A stretch of DNA of 64,000 nt from Edolisoma coerulescens (taxonomy: Eukaryota > Chordata > Aves > Passeriformes > Campephagidae), in the NCBI GenBank assembly GCA_013397115.1, contig VWZW01004611.1:1-64000 (forward strand). Reading direction: 5' to 3'. Each line of letters begins with the position of its first letter. Positions within the stretch are counted from its first letter, which is position 1. Under the pieces are notes generated by a model, which did no database searches, was not told where the DNA came from, and saw nothing but the letters and a program-made list of their open reading frames with translations. Position numbers and translations under genes: made by a program. Below are positions 26,401 to 41,400 of the stretch, piece after piece.

Positions 26401-29400
26401 ACAGCTGCCCCGTACACCTGCTACTTGTCCTGTCCCACCAGACTTAACTTTCCTGATCCTCCTCAACACCTACTTCTCCTCCAATCCAGCTGGAGGCTGG
26501 GGTCTTCAGAAGAAGTGGGAGCAGCTCTCAGAAGCATGTCCCTGCCACAGAGGCACTCAGCTTCCACTGCATGCTGCTGTGCCCTCGCCAGGACAGGCCC
26601 TGGGCAGACGAAGGTGGTCCCTACCATGTAGGGGGAGGCCGATGGACAGACACATGCCATAACTACCCTGGTGCTATCCCATCTCCTTGCACATGTCATT
26701 ATTTTTTTTCCAGCATGTGTGGACACACCTGATCACCCAGACCATCTTTCAAGCTCTGCTGGGGTTTTCCATGGAGAGCTGAATGGGGCATGATGGCTCA
26801 GGACAATCTCCCAGACACCTTGTGAGCCAGCACCAAGGTGTCCAGCACAGCATGGCAAGCCTTAGGGCAAGAAGTCTTCTCTGTAACATCCACACTCACC
26901 ATGTTAAGGATAAATTCATCTGAGGAGGCAGCAGAGCTTGTTTTAGACCAGCGAAGGCTGCAAGATGAGCTTTGTGAACCCACCATTTTGTCCTCCTAAA
27001 GCAGATGCATATTTTGCCCTTGCTTTCTCTACTGTAAACAGAGAATGACCTCAACAAACAAGGTGAAAAAAACAGACCAAAACAAAAGAACTCCCTAATG
27101 AAATAAAATGCACAGGCTTCTCATCTTGGACAAGAGAAATACGGAAAACCGGCTGATAAATATCAATCTTGCGGCTAAATGCAGAGCCCTGTGCCCTGGC
27201 AGGATGTCTGCATGGCATCTGTTGCCTCTTCCCAAGCAGGCTGGGAAATGGGAAAGGGGTGACCAGCCTGGGCAGAGGCAGTGGGAACTGCTGAGCAGCT
27301 GTGCTCCAGGTCCTGTGATACCCCGGATCACTCCTGGCTGGGGAGGACAGCCAGCCCAGGACAGCACCAACACCATGCAATTCAAGAGTTGGATGGGGGT
27401 TTGCTTCTTCCCCCATGACCTATCAAGCATCCAGGTGGACAGCAGTGGGGCTGGAGGTGGAGCTGTGGCCACTGGTGGGTCAGCAGAGCCCTTCCAAAAG
27501 GGCACGTCCCCAGCACTGGGGCTTGCTGAGGTTCAGCAGCTCACCCTTATGGGATGGTGCTGTGCCATTGCGGACGGCAGAGTGAGACGGTATTTAGTGA
27601 CAGCATCCCTTGAGGAGTTTGGGATCACAGCTGAACCAACAGAAAAATATCCACCTTGCAAGGAAGATATTAAGTTTTTAAAGCAATTATTTCTCCAGGT
27701 TCACCGGGCTGGTGCATCTATGGTGAGCTTAATTGAAACCAGCAGAACATTTGAAGAGGAAGGATGAAAACAGGGCAGCTGGGAAAACAAATGTTCTTTT
27801 TTCTAATTATACTGTGGACTCTCTCTAATGGATCCCCCTGAAGCTTCCTGATAAAGTAACTGACATATGGTACCCACTCACAGATGGATCAGCAGAGGCA
27901 GGAATGTAATTTTGCAAACCTGAAAACTCAAGTTGGATTTGATATATATTTAGGATCTAGTTAATTCATATAGATTACATTCTGCATACAAATGATCATA
28001 AAGTGCAGCAGCCAGAGAAAGCCTGCTTAGCAAAATTGACTCCCCTAGAATCAGAAAAGGTAGATGGAGTATAGCAGGGGAACTGAGGGAGGAAAATGCA
28101 GAAACAGCAAACATATGGGGTATCCAAAATGACAAAAAACAAACAAACAAGCAAAAAAAAAAAAAAAAGCCCAAAGATATGGTAGTGCAGAAACAGTAAA
28201 AAAAAGAAATCCTCTTTTCTGTTCCAGAATTCTTCCTGCGCTTGCTTCTTAAATAACTCCTGGTGTTTAATAAATTCACAGTTAGTTTTTCCATGTTTAC
28301 ATAACTTGACATTATGTATATTTTTTTTCGCTTTTTTCAGAGGCACCTGAGAGCTGATGTATCCAGGAGGTACCCTGGAGGCATTTTGTGATAAGAATGA
28401 AGTTCAGTGGAAACAAGTATATCTAACAGATAAAATCTGTGTCTAGGGAGCAGGTGATCTGTATTTATTTTCCCTGTGTTGGATTATTGGACAAATAACA
28501 TTAATATGACCATCAATGCTATGAACTAGGTTATAAATTTTATAGAGTAAATCAGGATCCTATTCTGTTAACACTATGACCAAAGACTTGGATGAGAGAG
28601 AGACAGCTGCAGAGTTATGCCTGTATATCACAGAGGCTGGAGAGAGATACTCTTTCCTATGCTCACAAAGGAGCTAGGACCTCCAGCAGTGCAGATTGCT
28701 AATCTTGCACCCTAATTAGCCACACAAAATTATTTCTGAAGCTTGATAGTTGCTTCAACTCCCTTTCTTCGAAGAGGAGTTATAGGAGGAATCGATAAAA
28801 ACCCAAGTGGGTTAATGCTCTGGATTTAGACACAGAAATAGTGTTTCTGTATAGTCACACAATGGCTAAATTTCACAGGTGCTCCTATGGCCCAGGTATC
28901 TGTATCCAGCTCACCCCATATGACTTCAGGCAGGCAGGTGAGTGATGTGGTCATCTAGTCAGTTAGAAGGGTAACCTTCATGCAAAGTCTGTTTACAGAA
29001 GCTGAGCTTTGATTTAGGAGAGCAGGAAGAAAGGCCCTGCAGCTGCTGAACCATAAAGATGCTCACAACCTCAGGAATATAAAAAATGTAAGGATTTTCA
29101 ATGCCAAGGTCTTCAAAACCTTGTTCTTTGCTGCACAAAACAATTATCAGCTGTTTATTCCTTCTTGGGGAATTCAGCTGCAAGACTCTCACTGAATTAT
29201 CTGTGATAAAATTGAGGTACAAGCAGGTTCCCCATGTTTCCTCTCCGATAGGAGACTGGACTAGAGAGCTCCTGAGGTCCCTTACACCTGTAACTAGCCC
29301 ACACTTCTGTAAGGAGGAAGCAAACCAGCAATTTTCCCTCCAAACAGAATTAGCAGACTTGCAGTGTGTTCACTTGCAGCTTGTTATTGGATAATTTGTG

Positions 29401-32400
29401 ATAAAATAACAAATTCATGGCTTTCACTCTACCCAAGAGCTATCAAATATCCATTTGTTGAACCCTAATGTTCCTGAGTTTCTTGTTTTGGAGCTCATAC
29501 ACTACTGCTATGCACTGTTGGTCTGTTCTGAAAGGCCACCAGTGGTCTTGGCAATGTTGGCCTGGTATTAGGTGTGACTGCAGAGCCTCAGCCAGGCTCA
29601 GCTCAGTGCCAGAACTCTTTAGCTTGTTACTGCTTTTCCTCACCCTCCGGCCAACTGAGGTGTTTGCCATTAAAAGTGAGATTTGTGTTACATAACTCTT
29701 CTGCACACCAGACCTCTCCTGCAGCAGGAGAAAAATGTGATCAGTGTCATATATGGAGAGCTGTACAGGACAATCTCAGATGTGGCAGGAGCAATGCCCC
29801 ACACAGCTGGGCTCAGGGACAGGAGGGAGCAGAAGAATGGGGCTGGAGGCTTCTCCTTCCCATGGGACCATGCCCAGCACATATCCTCTAGCTGCTGTCA
29901 CTGCTGTAGCACTCTGGTGCCACTGGCAGGATGAATCCTACAGCTCACCTCTGCTCCATGCACAGCAGACGAACAGTGGTACCAGCATTTAGCCTTCTGC
30001 TCCCTTCTCACACCCTGCCTCACTCTTGGAGCCCATTTAAAGCAGATTATCCTGGGCCAGGCTGGCATCCAGGGCCACCACAGCTTTTGCTGTTACCTGT
30101 CCTCACTCCAAGGACGCACAGAGAGCCTGGTGGCTCTGGCAGGGCAGCTGCAATAATCACCTGATCACCACATAGGGAGCCCTGCTCTTGGCATAGCCTG
30201 GTCCCAGCAGCTCTGGCCAAGAGTCTGTGGTCCACCCTGGGTGCTAGTGGCAACCTGGAGAGGTGTGTGGGGAAATCTTGCATACTCCAGAGACCCAATA
30301 AAGAGTTTTGTTACAAAGCTGTCCTAACTCACCGGTTTGGAGGGAGCCACATGAAAGCCCAGAGCAGAGCTAAGCTCCTAAACCTCTCACAGAAAAAAAC
30401 ATAGCAGGGGCAGAGAGGTGGCTCAGATATTGAAGGGGCACTGAAGGCAACGGCACAAAACATTAGAGAAAGGTGTAAAGCACTTTGCTCTGGAAACAGC
30501 TCCCTTGTTCTCTCCAGCTGTGCTCCAGCTGGCACCTGGCCACCCTGCCACACCAGTGGGGCCATCCTGGAATGATACAATGGGTGGTCCCTGCAAAAAG
30601 CAATGACTGGGGCAGATGCTTGCACAGGAGGCAGGTGCCTCGCTAAGCTCGGCAGCAGTGCAGCCTGGTCCCACCATGGGCCCCTGCAGCCAGCAGCTCC
30701 CGAAACACCGATTCCCGGAGGAGACCCATGCAAACAGCTGAGAGAGCCGAGCCGTGCTGCTGAGCAGTGCCTTGCAGACATCAGTCACATTTCTCCTTTC
30801 TACCCCTTCTCCTTCCCTACAGCATGACAATGACTGCATGGGGAAAGTCCTCTCAGTGTGACAGAAAATACAATTGAAAAATAAAGTCTTTTCTGTCTCC
30901 TTCACCTTCCCACATATCTTGTACATAAAAGCCAAATTATTACCCTAGAGACTAATAATATGGTAATTGTAACACTTCTGACCTTGGAATTTCAGGATGT
31001 TTACTGAAGAAGTTATTATTTCACATTGAAATTACTAACATGCATTCTTTAAGATTCCCTAGAGAGTTGAGCGCAAGCTCAAAGAATACAGAACAGGATT
31101 TTTTTGTCCTGGCATGTGACATGTCTCATTAGGAGACGCCCACTGCTCTCCTTTACCTTGTTTTCTTTGCTCCAGCTCCATTTCCAGAGACAGGGGGGGA
31201 AAGTGAGCTGCCACTAGCCATCAGCTGGGGAGTGAGAACCCTCTCATTTTATTTTCAGATGCTGACCACCTGCTAAGCCACAGAAATGCTGCCTTCAAAC
31301 ACCAGTAAAAGACTTTGAAAAGAAACAGGGGTGGCTCTAATTTCCGTCGTACTGCTGCACTAACTCCCTTGAAATGGGGATCAAAGCTCCAGCCTGGGGG
31401 AGCGTTGCTTTACTTCTTCCCCTGGCTTTTTTTCCTCCTTATTTTATTACCCATGTGTAAGTTTAAACCCCAGTTTGCTTGCTGGTCTGTGGCACTGGGA
31501 TCAGAGATGGTTTGAGCTGGGAGTTAATTTTCTTCATAGTAACCGGTATGGGACCATATTTTGGATTCGTGCTGAAAATAGTGATGATAATTCTGGGATA
31601 TTTTTGATTTTGCTGAGCAGTGCTTACACAGAGTTAAGGCCTTCTTTTCCCCTTACTCCACACCACCAGTGAGGAGGCTGGGGGTACACAAGGAGTTGGG
31701 AGGGGACACAGCCAGGACAGCTAAGCCCAACTGACCCAAGGGATATTCCATGTCGTATGGCTTCATACACGGCATATAAATCTGGGGGAAGAGGAAGGGG
31801 GAGCAGGAACATTCGGAGTAATGGCATTTGTCTTCCCCAGTAACTGTCACATGTTCAGCCATTCCCCCGATTCCTGGGGGTGGCTAAACACCCTCCTGCC
31901 CCTGGGAAGTGGTGAGTGAATTCCTTGTTTTGCCTTGCTTGAGTGCACAGTTTTGCTTCACCCATTAAACTGTCTTTATCTCAACCCACGAATTTTCTCA
32001 CTTTCACCCTTTGGATTCTCTCCCCCACCCCGCTGAGGGGGTGTGAGTGAGTGGCTGTGTGGGGCTGAGTTGCCAGCTGGGGTTAAACCATGACAGGCAA
32101 CTGCTGGGGATGTTATGCGGAGGGAGCTGGAAACCTCCAAGCAACAGAGCAGTTGCTCCTGCTCCAGGACATGGAGGGGCACCATCAGCCTCCCACATCT
32201 CTGGGGGGTAGCACCTGAACCTCTGCTTGGAAAAGGAAGGTCTAGCAGAGCGCACCGCCCTGGAGAAGCTCCAGCCTTCCCAAAACAGCAGCATGAGCAA
32301 GTGTTATCCCTTCCTTCACCAAACCAGAACCCAGAAATACCTTCCTTCTGGGCTAAATCCTCTTTTACCCTCACTCTAAACCACAGTATTTCTGTTCCCA

Positions 32401-35400
32401 TACAGGCACTTTAAAAGAAGGCAAGCAGAGGATATGGAGGCTTTAAAAAGCCAAGAAAGACAAAATGTTTGCTGCAGATAAGAGCTCAGGCCCCTTTGAG
32501 AGGTGGCATGGGGGAAGGCAGAGCACATGCACATCTCACTGTGAGCTCTCAGTGCCTGGCTCTGGCGTGCCCTACCCTATTCAGCCTTACAGTTGCAGCC
32601 TGATCCTCAGGGTCTGCACAGTGACCTCCTTCTCACAGTAACATGCTCCTTCTCAGCTTTGCTCCATACCCTTTAGGTTTGACACTGATTTATCTACACA
32701 GCTTGGGTCTGAGGTGGCAATTTTCTGTGGAAAGGCCCAGTTGAAGCATCATTTGGTGACCAGGAAAAACATGTTATCTGCTACTTTTTTCTGCACAGTC
32801 CTCACTAGATAAGAATTGCATGTACGCTTCTAAAATGGCCATTTGCATCTGTACTCTCAGTTCTCTGGAAAACATTGAGTAATTGATAGCAAGTAGTTAC
32901 ACTCTGTGAGACAGCAATAAATGCATTGTTATGCATCTATGCTCTCCAATGCAATTATTTGGGTTTTCATTAGTAAACAACAGGCTGATGGCTCCAAAAT
33001 CAGCAAGTGATTCCACTGGCAAATAAAGGCTTGAAGACTTTAAAGTCTATTCAACATCTCTGAAATCCAGCATATGTAAAGTTCCCAAACATTCCCAGCT
33101 GTGCTCTGCCTAGTTTGTTTCCTTGGCCCGCAGTGTCAAAATGCAGTCATGTCATACAGCAAAGACTGTAAAGCTGTGACAGCCCAGAGAGGAGTAAGCT
33201 TAGACAGATTTCTTTCTAATCATTGCATCCCTTTAGTGCACTCCTGCATCCCATCCTGGCATACTGCAGGAAAGGCTGGAGATGTGCACTGAACACCCAG
33301 CCAGCCTGTGACACTCAGGCAGACTGTTCACAGATGCTTGAGCATACGCCAGCTTTCCCATGGATCTGAAGCTGCAGCTTTGCACGAGGGGATCAGGACA
33401 AAGCTCTGGCTGCACTACCTGCTGATACTACCAGATACTGGCAGGACTGTGTTGCAAGGCACTGCTCCATGTGCCATGTGCACTTTTCTACTGACCTCAG
33501 TGTACTGCTGAACTACGTTTTCAGGAGTCGGTCCCATGAAGAGATAGAAGTCCAGGATCCCTCCAATAGTGCGGAAAGTTAAAGCTGGGTTTGGAGACAG
33601 AGTAACATCTAAAAGGGAAAAAAAGGGTTCTCAGTGCAAACCAGATCTGCACTATACATGGGAATGGGTCAAGAATGCATCAGGGGAGGTTGAGACTCAA
33701 CATTAGGAGGCATTTCCTCCCTGAGGATGGCCAAACACTGGAACAGGCTTCCTAGAGATGTTGTCGATGCCCTGAGTGCGTCAGTGTTTCGGAGGCATTT
33801 GGACAATGCCTTAATGTTTAGCTTTGGATCAGCCTTGAAGTGTTCAGGCAGTTGTACTATAAGTATGTTTTATGTCCCTTCCAACTGAAATATCCTATCC
33901 TATCCTATCCTATCCTATCCTATCCTATCCTATCCTATCCTATCCTATCCTATCCTATCCTATCCTATCCTTTCTTAGGTGTGCACACACTGGGCTCTTC
34001 TGTGCACCTTGTGGGTACGACTGGATGAGCAAACAGGGCCTGAAGGTAGGCAGGCCATTGCCCAGTGTTTCTGTAATCTCTGCTTTCAGATTGGCATGGT
34101 GCAGCAATAAATCACAGAAACCCAACCAGAGTAGATTGCATAGATCCATTTGTCTCAGTTTAGTATATATAAAAAGGATCAACAAGCTTTTGGTTAGGGT
34201 TCCTCTATGCTATTTTAATCTTGTTGAAAGCCATTGTCTGCCAGGGGAAACTGATTTTACAGACTGAGTGAAGATTCTCCTTTTCTGAAATTATACCACT
34301 AAATTAATGCAGTAAGGTGACCATGGCAACATACAAAACTATTCTCCAAAGACAGAATATAGGACTAACCTAATTGATTTGATTTCATTATGCCAATCTC
34401 AGAGGAAATTTCTTCCACCTTCTTCTTTCCCTCTATTTGCATCTATTTTCATAAAAAAGTTAAGAATGTATTTTCCCTGAAAATGCCTGAAAATACCTAA
34501 AAATGCCTAAATTCCTTGTTAAAAAGCCATTCTACTGAAACCCCTTTGAAAACTCTACAGTTACTCTTGGAAGCTTAGTTAGGGAGCAGTCACTCATATT
34601 TGTATCACATTGAAAAAGCAATCAGTAAAACAGTTTTTTATACTTACTAATCTATCATCTTTCTATATGCAGTCTATACAGGCAATCCATGTATCTTTTT
34701 ACCTTGTGCATTGGAGTTCAGAAGGAGAACACCGTGGGCACTGGAGCCAGGTTCCACGCACATATAGAAAGGGTGAACTCCATAGAGGTTGGCAAATGCC
34801 TGCAACATAAAAACAGCACATGAGGTATGACTTGACTTTGCCATTTTTCATAGTTTTCGTCAGGTAGATACATATGCAGAGACAAGTAAATAAATTCAGT
34901 CCTAGTTAGAGACTTATTTTGAAAGGTTGGGGATTTTTTCATCTAAATTGGTGTGAAGTCAAATTGACAGAAAAGAGGGGGTTTTTCTGCCTTATCAAAA
35001 TGGAATTTTTTAGTCTTTCCCAGTTAAACCTTTGATATTCTGCCAAACCCTTCAAAATGACATGAGTAAGAATAACTTTTCTAGTTGAAACAGACTCATC
35101 AACCACTGACTCCAGTTCAGCCACATATCTAACCAGTCCTGCTGAAGTCCAGCTTGTTTGGATGAGCAGGGATTGATCTGAGCATGGAATGCAAAGCTTT
35201 CCTGAACCAGGATCTTGGCACACAATACACTTTTGTCTGAAAACTGCATTTTGAGACAGCTTTTGATAAAAGGTTTCAAAGCTCCCTCAAAGCAATTCAT
35301 GGCTTTGTCCTTTAATTAAAACCGATGATACCTGCAAAGGTTGTGACATTCCATGTTTGCCACCTCCTTTTGGTGACACAAGCTAGGACAAAGTGTTGCA

Positions 35401-38400
35401 CAGAGTGAATTACCGTTGGTGCCTGATCCCTGGTGAACATGCCATAGGTAACGAAGTCCATGTTGTGCTTGAAGGTCGGGTGCTCATGTTCACCAAACCC
35501 ATACACAGAGGTGGATGGCACAGTGGTGGTGATCTGAAGGAACTGGTTGGAGAAAAACAGATCAACCAGGGTACTGTCCCACCTGTGACAAACAGAGGGA
35601 GACAGGATTAGTTTGTTTCTCCTTGGAAGGAGGTATCATTTTAAGTTCATGTCTGGGTATTTATACTTTTTATGTATTTTGGAGAATAACAATATCAAAA
35701 ATCCATTAAATTCTATGCATGCCTCTAATGTGCTTAACCTAACACATTAAATTCATCTTGCAATGGTTGAAGACGTCTCATCTACTTATGCAAAAAAAAA
35801 AAAGCATCAATATAATTTCTGAAAAGAACAACTAAAATAACAGAAGACAGACTATAAATCTGTTATCAAAATACATGGTTGCTTATGCTATTTCTATGAC
35901 AACCAACATGAAAGGCTAAAAATTGTTATTACACAGTGGAGTTCAGAATCCTTAATGAGAACAACAGACATTTTATCAGCTTTTTTTTTAATGTTTTGGT
36001 GTATCAGAACCCGAATACCCCCAACTTCATGCAGGTGCCTAAAACAGGGGTATAACTTTCTCCAGACTCTGCTTGAACAAGATGTTTTTATTGTGATGAC
36101 TCTCTCCTGCTTCTCTCACCAGCTTAATGCATTTATTTCTATTGAAGCATCTGTGGACACAGGCTCACATTTTAATTAGGTGCTACATTCTGTTTCCTAT
36201 CTCTAGAGCTATAATGAGCTGCAAGTTAGATAGGGGAGAACACGGTCAAGCTGTGGAGAAGTGTTTTGTTAATGGTCCTGTGTATGCCATGAGTAGCTCA
36301 TTTAGATAGCACCCTCTGGAGCCTTGTTTAACCATGAATTTGTTACAGCTAATTAAAATAAATGAGCCCAAGCCATAGAGCACAGAAGTGGCATAACTCT
36401 TCTTTTAATGTTCTTCTGTCAATGATTTTGACAAAATTAAATGGTTGATCAAATTGACTGGTAAATCAGAGAAATGGAAGATGAGCTCTGTCGGTGGGGA
36501 GCAGCTCTTCCCCCATGAGGGGAGTGCTCTGGTGAGTGGCCTGCCACCTGTGCCACCAGCACCCCTGCCTGGGGACAAGTCCCTGCTGCTGGGAGGACTG
36601 GGAGGGCACCACTGCTCCCACCACGCTGGCCTGCTCTCCCCACGAGGATGCAAGGACAGCCACTCATGGGGATGCCTAGGGCACCCCCTTGGCCTCTCCA
36701 TGCAAAAAGCAGGCACAAACTATCCCTAAATTGTCCTACACAAATCCAAAGTCAAGCACAGGTACTAAAAGGTCTGTGTATTTTTTAAAAAGCTATTTGT
36801 CCTTTCTTACAAGCAGGAAAAGTAAGAACTTGTATTTAACTCTTGATTTGGTTTTTTTGCCAGCAGGAACCCCTCCCTCCCTCCTTTCCATCATCTCCAC
36901 CTACACGCAGTACTGAATAAGATTATTTTCTTTTAGGAGGGTTATGCGTGCAAAACATCCCTGAGAATCAGATCCAGCTCTTGACAAATAGAGGCCTTTC
37001 TGCAAGAAGTGGTTGCTGTGTAGGAATAGGGATGGGCTCTGGAGCTATATTCCTGTCCAAAGGAGGCTGTCACACAGCTCTGCTCTGTGCCAAGACAGGA
37101 AGGGTCACTGCCCTGAGCAGACCACAGGGTTATGAAAAACTCAAACTATGCCAGAGGGAAAATGCTTTGAGAAGAGCTTAAATATCTGTCCTAACTCATT
37201 GAGCTCTCCCCATGATGTCTGTTCAGAGGACATGAGGCTTTGTACATTTGTGGTACCCACATTTATAGCACTGACACTTCCTACCACGAGAACACTTAGT
37301 GTTACCATGGCATTAAAGTATTCCTTCAGCTCAGCAAGTCCCCTCCCTGACCAGGAGGGTCACTGGGGTGGTACAAACAACAGCCCTAGGAACAAGCCCT
37401 CTGCCCCACCATATCTTTACATGTTGTGGAGAAACGAGTTTATGACTCATGCATTCCTTCAGGCAACTGTCATGCACTCTACTTCTGCATGACATTGCCG
37501 TAACAGTGCCCTGCTCTGCACCCCTCCATGGCTCAGCTCCTTGGGGGCTGCCACCCCCACCAGCACAGCTCCCATGCTGTGCCACTGGCACTGCTTCCCA
37601 TCAGCCTTGTCTTTCCCTAGACCTCCAAATGCCAGCACAGCTATGTGCTAAATATAGCATTAACCATGACATTAAAAGGCTCTCTCTTTTTTTCTGGGCA
37701 TCATTATGTCATCTCCATCTGAAGGAAAGCGTGGACAGGTTTTCCCCTGGCACTACTCTCTGCCTCCACTTCCAAGCAGCTTCCAGAGTCCTTGTGCTCT
37801 CCAGCACACTGTGGTAGGCTGTTGTGCTACTTTATGTGTTTGCTCGTGTAGTGTTGGCAAAGAGCAATCACTTAAATGAAAAAAAATTACATCTGTCATT
37901 CCTAAACCCTTGGATACAATAAAAGAAAACTTCATATTTCTCCCACTTCCCCTCCTGCTGGTTTAAAGCAGATAGAAGGAACAAAACAGGAGGGAGCATA
38001 AAACGACATAATGTCTGCAGGAACTTGCATGGTTCTCCTCCAAGAGTCCTATAAACCATACAAGCACTGTGATGGACAACAGAAGGGATCTAAAAAATCT
38101 AAACCCACAGCTGAACAGTTGCCCACTGTCAAAAATTCAACCCCTAAAAGCAGTTAGATGAGGCAAAGTCTGTGAGGACAAGAACCCTGCTCTTTGCACA
38201 AGAGGTAATAGCTGCAGTCACATTCACTGCTGAAACTCTTAACTTGTTAGTGTGTCTGTGGTGATACAAACCAGCTTCCCCACACATCTGCCTGGCCCAT
38301 TGCCTGTCCAAGGAGTCTGATTCTTAAAAGCTACTCTTTTCTTCCAAACACCATGCACTATACTAAAGAGTAAACCTCTGTAATTTTTAACCTCTTATCA

Positions 38401-41400
38401 GGAAAAAAAAGAATGACTCAGATTGAAAAGGTCTCTGTAAAAATTAACGTTTTTTGCCAGCAAGGGAACTAGTCTCACACTCAGCAGCCAAGCCACTGGC
38501 CATCAGGATGAAACATTACTGGAGTGGACCAAGGAAGTAGTATTAAAAGAAGGCGAGTAGGCAGATAGATAAAACATCCTGTTCGTGTTGAAGGTGTAAT
38601 TCATGACTAACATCGTCACAATGTTTGAGGGGGATGACTAAAAGGCAGTACAAGATGGTTTTCAGGAATGCAATCATCAGTCCTTTGTAACATGAACTGG
38701 ACATGACTATCTACCTGACTGAACAACTTTGCTCTGTCGAGGTTTCTTGGAGACCGATGACTGCAATGGCTCGAAGCACTGACTCGCCGTGAGCAACCAG
38801 CTGGGGGCACTTCTAAAGGTGGTCTTACAAAACCTCCAGAATTAGGAGACTTGGTACACATATATGATACGCCATTAGGACATGCATCATGCATTATCTG
38901 AACATTAGAAAATAATTTTAAGTTGGGAGAGGTTTGGTCTTATTTTTTTCTTCCTGTTGCAATGAATCCTGGAGAACTGAGCTCGTTATTTTAAGCTGTA
39001 AACAACTGGTCCGCTCAGTCACTTGGAGAAAATGTCCGCTATAACATCTGCTTTTCTTGGCCTCCAGACCACCCTGTATATTATCTGTTAGCAAATTCAG
39101 TTGTAACTTCACTCAGCTATCCAAAAAGGGGGTCTAAGCCTCCTGGCAAAGCTTGGGCACACCTTTCCAAAGGGCCTGGGCTATCACAGTATGCACAGGC
39201 TGCCCATAAAGTGCTAAAGCATCTCAGGGAGTGAGGAGTACACACTCTATTTTCAAACGAACCTCAAATACACTGACTGACTCAACACACTTGAGATGCT
39301 GAGGAGCACAACAGGGCTTTGCTGCCCCTTACACTGCCCCACCAGCAAGGAGGCTGGGAGTGCACAGGTAGCAGGGAGGGGACACAGCTGGGACAGCCAG
39401 CCTCAGCTGACCCAAGGGATATTCCATACCATATGGCTCCATGCTGAGCATTAAAACTAGCAGGAAGGTTGGCTGCGAGACTGCTGCTCAGGGACTGGTA
39501 GGCATCAGTCAGATGGTGGTGAGTAATTGTTTTCATTTGCATCACTTTTCTTTCTTGGGTTTTGTTTTTCTCTCTGTTATTTTCCTTTTAATTACATTAT
39601 TATTATTATTACTACTACTACTTTTTTTTTCTGTTAGTAAACTGTTCTTGTCTCAACCCATAAGTTTTCTCATTTTTACCCTTCCAATTCTCTCTGTCTT
39701 TTGACAGGAGTGAGCAAGCAGCTGTGTGGTGCTTGGCTGCTGGCTGGGGTTAAACCACAACACACTGTTTCACAACAGCTGTATTCCTTACTAGCTCTAA
39801 GTCTTGGGACACCACTGGAGTGCAGAAGGCCCACCAAGACTGAATTTTTATATGTTTATCTTACTTTAAAGGTGATTTGTCAAGTAGGTGCAGAAAATCA
39901 GCAGGAGTAATCAACAGATTTTCCACAAACATGACTTTATAAAAAAAAGAACTGCAGAGTTTATTTACAGTTATTGACACAGTTCTGCTCTACTTCTACT
40001 GCATTCATCATTGTGATATCAGGAAATGTCCTATAACTGGCTGGATATACAATGCTTTATTTTTGCTCTGAAAAACACTTGGATAAGTGATACACCTACA
40101 ATACTTTTTGCCTACGTAACATAAATCCTAATGATTAGAAGACTAAAACAATGGCTCTTACAAATTAGCAACAAACCAAATCCACCCATGATGCATACAA
40201 TTTACTCCCCTTGCTTTCAGCAAAACTGCAGTTAAGACAACAGCATTATAAATCATTCTAATAGCCTTGCCTATGTGAAAATGTCTTCATGGTAAGTGGT
40301 GTCTGTACTAACTACCACAAACAATAAAAAAGGCAGCTGAACTCTGCAGCAGCCTTTTTGGAAATTAGGGAAAATCTTGATTAGATTTTGGTTATTTGTG
40401 CAGTATATTCCCAAGCGTGATAGCAAACAAGGTATTCCAAACTCTTAATAGAAAGTAGCCCCTATCTGGCTTGGAAAAAAATGTTCTGCCTTCCATTATT
40501 TGTGTGACATCATGAAGGATAAGTCAGGATATTAAAGTGGAGAATCAAATCAGTAGTCCATCCCTCTGCAGCCTGTCTCCAGCAATGGCCCAGGCCAGAT
40601 ATCACAAAGGAAGGCATAAGATGTCACTCAGAGCCAGTCTTACAATAATCTGCTTATGGAGGAAGTTTCTGGCTGTTTTCATAGAATTCACTGATGTTGT
40701 GAAGCATGCAGACAAAAGTATTTGGGGGTTTTGTTTTCCTACAGATGATTTTTTTATTATGCCTGAATGTGAATCCTGCTAGGCCTCCTGTGCCAGTGCT
40801 GCCCTGGGGCAATGAGTCCCACAGAGTAATCACACACTGCAAAATGAGCATGTGTTTGCTATTTATCACTGTCTTAAAGCAAACAGTTCCCAGCCTTTTA
40901 TTCTCTGTTCTTGAGAAAATCTAGGCTCTCTTGGAGCCTTCATGTTCTCAGTTGATACTACCTCCTCCAGTGATTGCTGCTGTTAGTGTGGCAAGAGCAG
41001 GAAGGAGAACAGCACCGAACCTGAGTGTATGTGCCACAAAACAACTCACAGGCTGTTTATCTCCCTCACCTGCCTAATTACAACACAGTATTTTATCTTC
41101 TGTTTTTACTAATGTAGGGCCTGGCCAAAGATGGGACAGTTTCCCATTAGAGCTGTAAGATCAACCAGGATATCCTGAGCAAGGATTTACTAAACTAAAG
41201 CCAATCTCTTGACAAAACATTTTTCCACTGACCACACCAATTTTGCCAAACCAGTTATTTTCTGCGCATGACAGGAGTGGAAAGAGGCTCCCTGCAGTCT
41301 CTGCTGCCCAACAAAGATGGTAGTTTGAGAGCTTCACCTCTGGGGCAGGAGATCCAGGCCCCATTCCCTGTCCCTCATGGTTCAGATCTGTGACTTGCAG

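Noticed and set aside
27108..27767. 219-codon plus-strand open frame
   Set aside because: Lies in a G/C-rich part of a glucosidase intron, with overlapping open frames on the other strand and no domain, signal or splice context.
29235..29295. Possible CR1 3' fragment
   Set aside because: Only one phrase resembles CR1, too short to support a call.
33891..33970. Repeat array as CRISPR-like or coding repeat (open frames of repeated ILSYP residues)
   Set aside because: It is a plain pentanucleotide microsatellite with no spacers; the open frame is a by-product of the repeat.
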